From NCBI RefSeq assembly GCF_019175385.1, contig NC_083338.1, forward strand, positions 62,838,884 through 62,902,883: 64,000 nucleotides of DNA, written 5' to 3'. The notes under the pieces were generated by a model. That model was not told where the DNA came from, made no database searches, and saw nothing but the letters and a program-made list of their open reading frames with translations. A program made the position numbers and the translations under genes. This DNA is from Lycium barbarum (taxonomy: Eukaryota > Streptophyta > Magnoliopsida > Solanales > Solanaceae). Each line of letters opens with the position of its first letter. Position 1 is the stretch's first letter. Shown one piece after another: positions 54,976 to 64,000 of this stretch.

Positions 54976-57887
54976 TGTTATATCCCGTATTTTCGTGTAT
55001 TCGGGAAAATTCGAAATAATTTTGATTTGAAAGGAATAAGGTCATATGTTGATTTGAATTAATATATGTGTGTGTTTTTCATGAAAAAGTATTGATGTGG
55101 AATTGCGGAGGAAGGCCAAGGGAAAAATTGGAATTTTGGGAATTAGTTTCGGGAATTACAAAATAAGAATTTTGACCAATTGGGCTTGGAAATTTTTAAC
55201 TAAATTAAGGCCCAAAGCCAAGGGTGGCCGGCCATATAGGGTGGTCCAAGCCCATGGGAATTAATTAAATTCCCATGTGATTAATTGGCTTAAATAGAGT
55301 GGAAGATTCAAGAAAAACAAAGAGAAAGAATAGAAGGAGAAAAACAAGAGAACAAGAAAGAGCAAGTGAGGAGGGGTTTCGGCCAGCACCTCCCATTTTA
55401 CCCCCCTAAAATCTTGCTTCCAAAATTGTTTTCTTGTGGTATTTATACTAAATTGAGTGTCCTCTACAACTTGGTGCAATTGTTTGGGAGAATAGAGCAC
55501 TTGTTTCTTCAATATGACAACATGTTTGAGTAAAGAAGATTGGAGAGAAAGGTAAGAATTCATCCCTATTTATTGTGTTATGAAGTCTTGTTTGTGTTGT
55601 AGTATGTAGAAATGAGTAGAAACTATGGAAATATGGAAGTTTACCAAGTGGGTATATATATATATGCATGTAGCCGTGTGTACATGTATGTGTATACCTA
55701 TAATGTGTTGAATTTTTGTTGTATTTTAGTTGAGGTTATGGTGGAATGCACATTGGAAATGAAAGTTGAATAAATTTGGTTGAAGTTGAAAAATAGGTGT
55801 TTGGCCGTGTGGTATGGTGTTGGTAGGATGCCAATGAATTAATTTTGTTTAATGTGGTAGTTGTGTTGTTGTGATGCTTGCAATGTAAATGAAGATAAAA
55901 TGATATAAGTTTGCATTGAAATGGAATGTAGAAGCTTATGTCGTTTTAGTACGATTTTATGACATTATGAAAATGAAGTTGTTAGGGTACAAATTATGAT
56001 GATCATTGATGGGTTTGGAAGATGGAAACATGTTATGAATATGTATGCCAAAGATTAGAAGTTTTGGATGAATTATGACTTTGGCGGAAAGTTTGTATAT
56101 TATGTATATCGTGTGTATAATTTGAGGAAACGATATGAAATGCTTCTAAATTATGTTGTGATGCTCTAGATTGATGATGAATGTGAAACCATTGATCTTA
56201 GTTTTGAATTTAAGGTTGAAGTGAAGGTTATAACATTGTGTTGGAAAGATAGCTAGTTGTGTTATATTGTGTTTAGTGTGATTGTTGTTGTTGTTGATGT
56301 TGTTGTTGGGTTGTTGTTGATTTTTTTGGCCGAGTTAAATTCTCAGGGGTGCTATATGTATAGGGGAGGTTCTGCCGAAATTTCGGTAGACAAATATGAG
56401 TTAAGTTGAATTCGTAGAATCTATAACTCACAATTGGTAAATATGACCATTTGCAGATTTTTGACGAAACGTCCGAACTACTTTTCCAACTACTAATGAT
56501 ACTTATCTTAAACACTTTATTGAGTCTATGTAAAGGTACGATATGTTGGGTTGCATTTAGTCTCCCACTATTCCCGCTTAGCTTTTATTTGTACTATTGC
56601 CTTATTTTCGAACAATATAAAATGAAACGTTTTAACTATCCTTTCAACTACTAAAGGAAATTGTTTTAGTGATTCCCTCGAGTTTGGTAAGCTATTTTTG
56701 AATATGAAAATGATTTCAGGAGGATTATTCTTCCGCAACTCATTATGACATATGACATACACTTACTATGATTCCGTCTGACTTCATTGATTTGATTTGT
56801 CATTCGATATGCCTCACTGAGTCTCTGGAAATCGATGATATTTTTATTGCATTTAGTTTCTCACTACTCCATTCGTGGATGCCTCAATGTTTCCCACACT
56901 GAGCCCAGGCCAGGATATGTTATCAAGCGTATTCCACTGCATTGTTCGTCGTGCCTCGATGTGAGGGGGCAGGTATATATGTACATGGGTTTTGGAGTAT
57001 GCTGTGCCATGTACACACATTCTGACATGATATGATCTGATATGGCCATCTGATATGATATGTTATGTGAGGGGGTTATCCCCTACTCTGTTCCTTATGT
57101 ATGGTGGCACCAGCGTCGGGGGGTGGCCACGTTCTGTTTGCTGAGCCCCTTGGCAGGGGCCAGATATGATGTGATATATGTTTCTGTACACACTCCTCAT
57201 GTTTTGAAAATATGCATTTGATACTTCGGATGTCACACTCACTTCTCTGTAAGTTCTGTTTCGGTTAAAATCTTGTTCCGCAATGGGACCAGGTACGACA
57301 TATGTTTTCAACAAATACTATTTATGCTTTATGATCAGTATTTTGCTAATCTGGATATTCTGTCCATTTTCTGTACCCTCTACTTTGATTATGACTTGGT
57401 TTACTACGTTCTGTGCTTTACATACTCAGTACATATTTTGTACTGACCCCCTTTCTTCGGGGGCTGCGTTTTCATGCCGCGCAGGTACAGAAGACAAATT
57501 TGCTGACCGCCTGCCTAGGACATCTATTCTGCTATATTGGGAGCGCTCTTTGTTCAGGGCCGGTATATTGGTACAGTCTGCCGCTATATTATATATATGT
57601 ATGCGATTCAGGGGTATGACGGGGCCCTGTCCCGTCTTATGATTCTGTTATGATCTGTAGAAGTCTGTAGACATACTTATGTGGGTTCTGCATATGTTTT
57701 GGGTATGATATGATCTGTGACAGCCTCACCGGCTTCCAAGTACTGTGTCGGTTCATTTATGATCACTACTAACGCCAAGTGACTTTTATATTTGAAAATA
57801 TTCAATCGTTTGCTAATTTGGGTTATTGGGTACGTTTGGGTGTCCAACACGGACACTAGTCGCGGCCTACGGAGGTGGGTCGTGACA
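54976..57887 (+). mobile_element. 3' LTR of element X (2912 bp)
   Basis: It is nearly identical to the 5' LTR over shared parts. It lacks about 370 bp between two GAAACG repeats (join at about 56465), and with it the donor-like site. Double-hairpin block at 57427-57484. Confidence 0.9.
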
Positions 57888-59207
57888 CCACGTCACCCGC
57901 CGTATCGGTAGAGCGACCGCTATAGCGTGTCTGCTCTCGCGGCTCACCCTTTGCCATAGCAGAGCCTTGTCTACTATAGAGGATTACTATGAATCCACCT
58001 GACACGCAATAGCAAATAAGGTTTTATTGAGGCGGGTCCGCTACAACACATAGGATACTGCCACAGCGGGCATCAGACACAAGAAAATGCTGGTTTTTCA
58101 CCAACTTCTTCCCAAAACCTGACAATCACCCGAGATCTCCTAGGTACAACCAGGTATGCACTCATATATAAAATGTGCTATGGACTTGCTCAAGGTCTCG
58201 GAATTTCCAACGGAGGTTAGTTTGACCAAGTCAACACCCAATGGCCAAAGACCAACTCTCTAACCAATAAATCAAAATTCTCCTGAGTGCCTCCAGAGTC
58301 AATCTGAACATCCCAACAAGTCATAATTGGTCATCCATACCTCACGGAATTGAATTTTTTTTAAAAAGGTCTGTTTATCCAAAAGTCAACTATTGGTCAA
58401 TCGCTTTTCACTTTAAGACTTTATTTCACATAAGTCATCATAAAAATCGCCCAAATACCTCGGGAACTATGCCACCCATCCTCTCGGATAAAAATCAAAC
58501 TGATAGGGCTCTGGGAAGGGTCAAATGGGGTAAATGGGTGAAAATTGCAATAACGACTGAACAGGTCGTTACATTGACCAATGTCAACACCGAGGTAAAT
58601 GAGCATTTTTTGAAGTTTCATTTATTCCACTAGGTCCAGAATGTGATTTATGACTTAGTCAAGTCGTTGGTTTGGTTCTCGAGAGGGTCGGGTGTGATTT
58701 AGGTGGTTGGTTGAGAAACTAAATTTTAAGATGATTTGGATTTTACCACGATTAAGATTAGGTCAAGCGGACCTGTTTGGATGCTTTGAAAGTTACAACA
58801 AGTTTGTATGATGAATTTGGACTTATCCAAAAAATTTGGTTAGATTCTGAAACGTTTTGGATGAGTTTAGGTTGTATGGTGTTTATTTTTGGTTTCGATG
58901 TCGTTTTGAGCAAAAAGGGTACCATATATAGCAAGCAACCATATATTTGAGTTTCTATTGAACTGTTATATCCATATAGTAATTTCGAAACTATAGTAAC
59001 AAAAATCGTCGCATTTAACCAATGTATGAGGGATATATGCCCATTTTTCTAAGTTTGAATGTTGCTGGTTTTCGACTATTTTTTTGTTAAAAAAATATTG
59101 GCCTTCGCGATAGCGACATGTTGCCTCGTGATCGCGATGAAGGAAAATGACTGGACAGTGCATAAATCGAGCAACCCAAAATATTTAGTATTTTGAGCAT
59201 ATGTTAT
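57888..59207. other. Non-coding sequence right of element X, likely the other half of the split target
   Basis: No frame is supported. It includes CG-rich palindromic bits such as CGCGATAGCG (59104-59114) and several GACC(A)ATG.CAACACC repeats. Together with 44867-46543 it would make about 3 kb of older LTR-like DNA. Confidence 0.4.
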
Positions 59208-59400
59208 TGTCACGACCCAACCCCATGGGCCATGACTAGGGCCCGAGCTGGACACTCATATACGAACCAGTCCAGTATAGTCAAGTGGTAACTAAGGCAA
59301 TATGGAAATCTGCAAGGACAAGCTATAGACTCAAAACACCATATATCACAATAGACCTGTCTCCTGAGGAGTCACAGCTAATCAACACATGCAAAGACCC
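59208..59400 (-). mobile_element. Inverted end fragment of an E-type LTR
   Basis: TGTCACGACCCAACCCCATG onward is the reverse complement of the last 190 bp of the E LTR (33780-33966), with scattered changes. It breaks at about 59400 into element Z. Confidence 0.75.
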
Positions 59401-59549
59401 AGAAGTTCGATTATAAAGGAAATAGGGTAAAAGATAAGGAAGGGGCATGAAGAAAAGGAAAACTGTAAGAGCCCCCCTCCCCCCGAAGTGTTATAAGACC
59501 CCATAAGATTAGTTGAACATTCGAGGACGAATGTTCTAACGGGGGAGGA
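59401..59549 (+). mobile_element. 3' end of a Z-type internal region with PPT
   Basis: Only about 150 bp of internal DNA remains. It has the hairpin AACATTCG/CGAATGTT (59516-59535) and the purine tract ACGGGGGAGGA. No pol motif. Confidence 0.7.
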
Positions 59550-61500
59550 TATTATATCCCGCATTTTGTACATTCGGATAATTCAAGACAATTCCAAGAA
59601 GTTAAGGACAAGGCTATATCTTGATCTTGTGTAATACACAAGTTGTTTATGAAAGTTTTTGAAGTGGAAATACTAAGAAAGGCTAGGGGCAAAAAGGAAA
59701 TTTCACCATATGGTTCATGGTAATATTCAAGAAAGCTAAGGGCAAATTCGGAATTTGGAAAAATAGTTTTTCATGAATTGCAAGACAAAAAAAAGTGGGC
59801 TTGGAAATTAAAGGGGCCATTTGGCCGTCCCACACAAATGGGCCAAGGCCCATATGGGAGCAAAATAAATAAGTCCAAAGATGACTTATTAGTCATATTA
59901 GTCATCTTCACTCTTTAGAAAGTTCAAGAAACTTGGAGGAGGAGAAACAGCAAGGGCCATATTTGGCCATAGCTTCCCAAACAAGAACCTTGGAAAAAAA
60001 TTTGTTCAAAAAATATTTTCTACCAATTGGAAGGTCCCTAGCAAAGTGAAGTAATTATTGGAGCAAGAAAATCATCTATTCTTGCAAGGAGCAACTTTAG
60101 CCAAGAAGGAAGATAAGTGGAAAAGGTAAGAATTAATCTTCTTCTATATGTTATGGATGATTATGTATGTTGTAGTATGTAAAAGTGGATGAAATTCATG
60201 AAAATATGGAACCTAGGTTGTTGCCGTGTATATGTGTGGTCTGTAGGAACAATGGTTCAATTATTTTATTTAGTGTTTTAGTTGTTGTGTTGTGGATTCC
60301 ATGATATAGAATGAAGGTTTGGTGGCTTGAAATGAATTTGAAGTCGTTTGTGCGTTATTGAAGAAGTTAGTGTGTAGATTGTTGGTATAGTTCATGAACT
60401 TGGAAGAGAAGAAATATGTTGTAATCGTTCTTGTTGAATTTGGAAGGTTTCGAGCGACGTAATATGTTGATTGGGTTGCTTGGAATATTATGTGAATTGA
60501 TTGAAGTATTCTTGAACCATGTTAGAATGATTTCGGATTAATACTTGGATGAGAGATCATTGGTGTTAGCTTGATTATATGTGATTGAATTGCATAAAAA
60601 TGAAATGTCGTTGAATTTTGTGACAAGGGTTGTTAATGTTAGAATATACTTTGGATTGATTGTTGAAGTTGTTAGTATGATTGTTGGTATTGTTGTTGAT
60701 AATTTGGCCGAGTTGAATTCTCGGATTGTTGTTGATAAATTGGCCGAGTTAGGTTCTCGGGGATGATGTATTTACAAGGGAAATGCGGCCGAAATTTCGG
60801 TAGAATATAAATGAATTCATTTGAAAGACTAAGACAAGTATATGTACATGAATCTAATGATTATGTCAATTCTCTTGAATGTAGACTAGCAAGTTTTGAC
60901 GAATAAGCGTAGCTAATTGAACGTGGGACAGGTATGTAAGGCTAACCCTTTCTTCCTTTTGGCATGATCTATGTGAAACGAGCAAATGACGTATATGTAT
61001 GGTTCCAAAGAAATTCCTACTCTTAGAGCCACTAGGATGGCTAGCGTTCTTGATTTCCATAAGGTATCTCATATGGCTTTGATGCATATCCCTGATGTCG
61101 AGGTTCTATTTGATATGTTCCCGAATGGCATCCGAAAGATAATTGATATGACTAAAGTTTGATTTTCAAATGCTAGCCCGTTCGATTATTCCATTGAGTC
61201 TTTGTTATATTTTGATGCGTATATATGGCTCCAAAAGCTCTGTTTGATTTGATCCATAACACTGTCCGAACAGTACTTAATATGATTGTTGCTTTGATTT
61301 CCCAAAAATGGCTCCTGAAACGTTCGTAGAAGGTTCTGTACTTCAAACGCTCATAACTTTCTTATGCTAAATCGGATTGACCCGAAACTTGTTTCTGAGC
61401 CTTCAGGGGTCGGTGAGTACACTTGTCCATCGAGTCTTGGAATTGATTTATATACATATGGTTCTCACTACTCCGCTAGTGCGTGCTACTAGTATATCGT

Positions 61501-61885
61501 TCGCCGAGCCTCGGGCCGGTTATATCATTGTGTGCACTATGCTATACTCGCCACTAACTTGTTATGTTATATATGGATCGGAGCCGACGCCTCGGCAATA
61601 TTATATGGGGGTTAAAGGGATATGCATATGTTATATGTATGGATTGGGCTGCACGTTCCGCAGTAATATGATATATGTATATGGCTCGGGCTGTACGTTC
61701 CGCAGCAATATGTTATATATATGGATCGGGCCGAACGTTCCTCGGCAGTTATATGTTATATATGGATCGGGCCGAACGTTCCTCGGTAGTAATATGTTAT
61801 ATATGGATCGGGCCATACGTTCCACGGCATTAAATTGATATAGTATGATATATGGATCGGGCCGTACGTTCCACGACATTATATT
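61501..61885 (+). repeat. Array of ACGTTCC-loop hairpins in the LTR of Z
   Basis: Six or seven units of about 40-50 bp (GGATCGGG...TATATGTTATATAT). Each carries a short stem around the near-constant loop ACGTTCC. The stems are CTGC/GCAG, GCTG/CAGC and GCCGA/TCGGC in different units. Confidence 0.78.
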
Positions 61886-62102
61886 GGTACATGACTATCA
61901 TTTATGACCTATGATGATGACATACATGATTTTTGTTTCAAAAGGCAAGTGCTTTGATGTTTTAAAGATCATACTCGATTCTGGTAAATCTCTGTTTCAG
62001 TTATGATCCTCAAGTGTCAATTTGCGCACCTATCTGTCGAGTCTTGATTTATATGCATATAGTTTCTCACTACTCTGCTCGTGCACGCCTCAATATGTCT
62101 AT

Positions 62103-62365
62103 TCACCGAGTCCCGGGCCGGGTATGTTATCGTGCGCACTTCACTACATTGTTCACCGAGTCCCTCATTAGAGGGCCAGGTACGGTATATGTGTATGATG
62201 ATATGATTATGGCACCGAGTCCCATGATGGGCCGGGTACGGTATATGTGCACATGATTTTATCCACCGAGTCCCTTAATGGGCCGGGTACGGTATGTATA
62301 TGATGTATGATGTTCGCTCGCATGATTTGAATTACCGAGTCCCATAACGGGCCGGGTACGGTATG
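62103..62365 (+). repeat. Array of CCGAGTCCC...GGGCCGGGTA hairpins in the LTR of Z
   Basis: Five units, with stems CCCTC/GAGGG, CCCAT/ATGGG and CCCTTAATGGG forms, each ending GGTACGGTATRTG. The same kind of unit is in the LTR of E. Confidence 0.78.
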
Positions 62366-62488
62366 TGATAATGATATGCATGATTTATGTTTTAAAGGCA
62401 AGAGCTTTGGTATTCTGGACATGGTATATGTTTTTGTAATCCTTATGTCAGTTATGATTATTTTACTGTGATTCTTACCTTACATGCT

Positions 62489-62545
62489 CAGTACATTTTC
62501 CGTACTGACCCCCTTTCTACGGGGGCTCCGTTTCATGCCACGCAG
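62489..62545 (+). promoter_or_regulatory. Conserved LTR double-hairpin block, element Z
   Basis: CAGTAC/GTACTG (loop ATTTTCC), CCCCC/GGGGG (loop TTTCTAC), then TTTCATGCCACGCAG. Confidence 0.6.
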
Positions 62546-62950
62546 GTACACCCAGATGAATAAAGGACATTGCTAGAAGATGCTTCAGCTGGATTGGTGA
62601 ACTCCACTTCCCATCGGAGTGTTGCCGAGTCAGAATATGTGTGTCATGATTTCTGGTTGATGTTAGAGACTTTGCAGACAGAGTTCTGGGTATAGAATGT
62701 CAGCTGTGTAAGCGGCTCCATCAGCCGATGTGTCATTCTGTGTTATGTGATAAATTCCATATGTTTACAGATTTTGTTTGATTTGAGAACAACGAAAAAG
62801 AAAGATTCTGAAAGCTTTACTATGTATTTCATTTTATTTGATTTAAGAGTTCAACAAGATTATGTGTGCACTAAGGGTCAGAGGGTTCGCTCGGCCCTAA
62901 ATAAGGGTCGGGTGCCCATCACACCATAGGGAGTTTAGGGTGTGACAAAG

Positions 62951-62962
62951 TGGTATCAGAGC
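62951..62962 (+). promoter_or_regulatory. Primer-binding site, element Z
   Basis: TGGTATCAGAGC, perfect, 3 nt after the LTR. Confidence 0.92.
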
Positions 62963-63006
62963 AGGTTGTCCTAGGGGTTGTCTGCAAAGTCGTGTCCAGT
63001 AGAGTC

Positions 63007-63043
63007 CTGTTTATGGTGTGAAGCGCGCCACATTTATAAACAG
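63007..63043 (+). promoter_or_regulatory. Leader hairpin with GCGCGC loop, element Z
   Basis: CTGTTTAT/ATAAACAG is a perfect 8-bp outer stem; GCGCGC is at 63023-63028. It starts 45 nt after the primer-binding site. Confidence 0.65.
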
Positions 63044-63856
63044 GAGGCTACAGGGCATCTAGAGATTGTTGACCTTCTTTCTGTCATAGATCGTACGATA
63101 GAGCCAAGTTATAGGAAAAATGAGATTCCCTATATAAGCCTTACATACGACGGAAGAAGGCGAATGATGATATGGAAAGTTATAGAAGTAAGCCTTGATA
63201 TATTTGTTCTATTATCTGGAAATTGGAAGCTCTGGGTGGCTGGAATATGTTGTATGACTGTATGCCCTGTGAGGCATTATTGGCATTTGCTGTGTGTGGA
63301 TTCTGAATGGTAAGAGCTGTAAAAGGAGATTCTGCCAGAATTGTTCAAAAATTAGGTCATTTAGTTAAGTACGCCTAACAGGAAGAAGCGTGGAAAGGAA
63401 ATATTACAAACAAACAATAAGTGGGATGTGATATTTTAGAGGAGCTACGGATTTGGACATGGCGTGAAAGATAATTGTGAGAAAGACGATTAGCAGTCTG
63501 AAGGGTTAAAATGGATAACATCCAAGGTTTAGTAAGAGCAAGGTCTGTTGGAGGATTCAGAGAAAGTCGAGAATCAGTTTTGTTTTAGACTATTATGTAA
63601 GGATGGTGAGTGGAAATCTGAATAGGCTGATACCCGAATACTTATAAGTAACGGCGATGAAGGTATATTTGCTATTCTCAGGAATCTAGGAAGTTCAGGA
63701 CAAGAAGTAGTCATACGCACAAGTGGAAGGTGAACAATGGAAATTGAAAAGGGTAAAATAGTAATTGTAAAGGGAAGGACGTGTTACGAAAATGTCTCGG
63801 AATCTGTAAGACCTCGACTTGCTCCAGATTATGTAATGAAGGTCATGCGCCGAAGT
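63044..63856 (+). other. Leader-like region of Z, no supported coding
   Basis: This corresponds to 50860-52058 of element X. No gag motif is readable. The open frame 63737-63925 runs into the 5S-like block and is judged fortuitous. Confidence 0.5.
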
Positions 63857-63960
63857 GGACGCGATTATATCAGCACTAAAGCACTAGATTCCATCAAAGT
63901 TTCGAAGTTAAGCGTGCTAAGGTGAGAGAAATTTTAGGATGGGTGACCCCCTGGGAAGTG
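63857..63960 (+). ncRNA. 5S rRNA-derived segment in element Z
   Basis: It aligns to plant 5S rRNA from base 1 (GGACGCGATTATATCAGCAC) to about base 104 without a gap, roughly 80% identical by eye. Box A (AGTTAAGCGTGCT, 63906-63918) and box C (AGGATGGGTGACC, then CCTGGGAAGT, 63937-63959) are intact. As in element X, the 3' end of 5S is missing from the same point. It lies 0.9 kb after the primer-binding site, in the internal region. Confidence 0.88.
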
Positions 63961-64000
63961 TGTAAGAAATTCTATAAATCCAGACATAAGAAACAAATGA

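Larger units (their letters stand above)
46544..57887 (+). mobile_element. Element X: non-autonomous Tekay-type element with 5S-like insert
   Basis: TGTTATATCCC...GTCGTGACA ends, flanked by CCACG on both sides (46539-46543 and 57888-57892). The internal region has a perfect primer-binding site and leader hairpin. About 2.2 kb without gag, protease or most of reverse transcriptase follows, holding a 5S-rRNA-like block, then remnants of RNase H, integrase and chromodomain. The two LTRs are very similar apart from one duplication and one deletion, so insertion is recent relative to the decay of pol. Confidence 0.88.
59550..62947 (+). mobile_element. LTR of element Z (3398 bp), bracketed by PPT and PBS
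   Basis: It starts TATTATATCCCG, where related LTRs have TGTTATATCCCG, so the first TG is mutated. It ends GGGTGTGACA and is followed by a primer-binding site. It contains the donor-like ACAG/GTATGTAAGGC (60928-60942), two hairpin arrays and the double-hairpin block (62489-62545). Because a PPT precedes it and a PBS follows it, it is at once the 3' LTR of one unit and the 5' LTR of the next. Confidence 0.82.

Noticed and set aside
63737..63925. Open frame ending in the 5S-like block of element Z
   Set aside because: It covers RNA-derived sequence, and the equivalent frame is not kept in element X.

Overview
This window looks like repeat-dominated nuclear DNA from a flowering plant, most likely Solanaceae. 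The case rests on the style of the chromovirus gag and chromodomain proteins and LTRs, which I recognise from family knowledge and have not tested by search. I find no convincing single-copy host gene. Nearly all of the 64 kb is nested, truncated or rearranged LTR retrotransposons of two Ty3/gypsy chromovirus groups, plus one L1-type LINE. The CRM-like elements all lie on the minus strand. The Tekay/Del-like elements lie on both strands. CRM-clade copies are often, but not only, found near centromeres, so a pericentromeric location is possible but unproven.

Layout. 1-2788: end of a tandem, non-autonomous CRM-derived family (copy A, then a shared LTR). 2789-7367: internal region of copy B, with a repeat-bearing accessory reading frame, a decayed protease-like protein and a 5' leader packed with TACGGTCCGTA palindromes. 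7368-7872 and 21899-21968: the 5' LTR of B, split by Tekay element C (7873-21898; 5-bp target duplication ATGCT). The 5' LTR of C is itself split by a LINE (9193-15050). 21969-22520: a stranded leader fragment. 22521-29602: a nearly complete but inactivated CRM element (CRM-1). 29603-33966: 3' half of Tekay element E. 33967-36686: 5' half of another CRM-like element (G). 36687-37067: an LTR tail. 37068-44866: minus-strand Tekay element F, which keeps only gag. 44867-46543 and 57888-59207: older LTR-like DNA split by Tekay element X (46544-57887). 59208-59400: an inverted LTR fragment. 59400-64000: element Z, an LTR bracketed by a polypurine tract on one side and a primer-binding site on the other.

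The most interesting signals are non-coding. (1) X and Z, which are diverged relatives, both carry a 5S-rRNA-derived block in their internal region, and the Pol III internal promoter boxes are its best-preserved part. (2) C, F, X and Z share a long hairpin about 43 nt downstream of the primer-binding site; its apical palindrome is GCGCGC or GTGCAC, the layout of a retroviral dimer-initiation site. (3) All Tekay LTRs share a two-hairpin block whose stems covary between families, a splice-donor-like block, and between them family-specific arrays of small hairpins. (4) X and F have very similar LTR pairs but hopelessly defective pol regions, which suggests they moved in trans as non-autonomous elements. 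Together these suggest a community of parasitic elements that keep cis-acting RNA signals while shedding protein genes.
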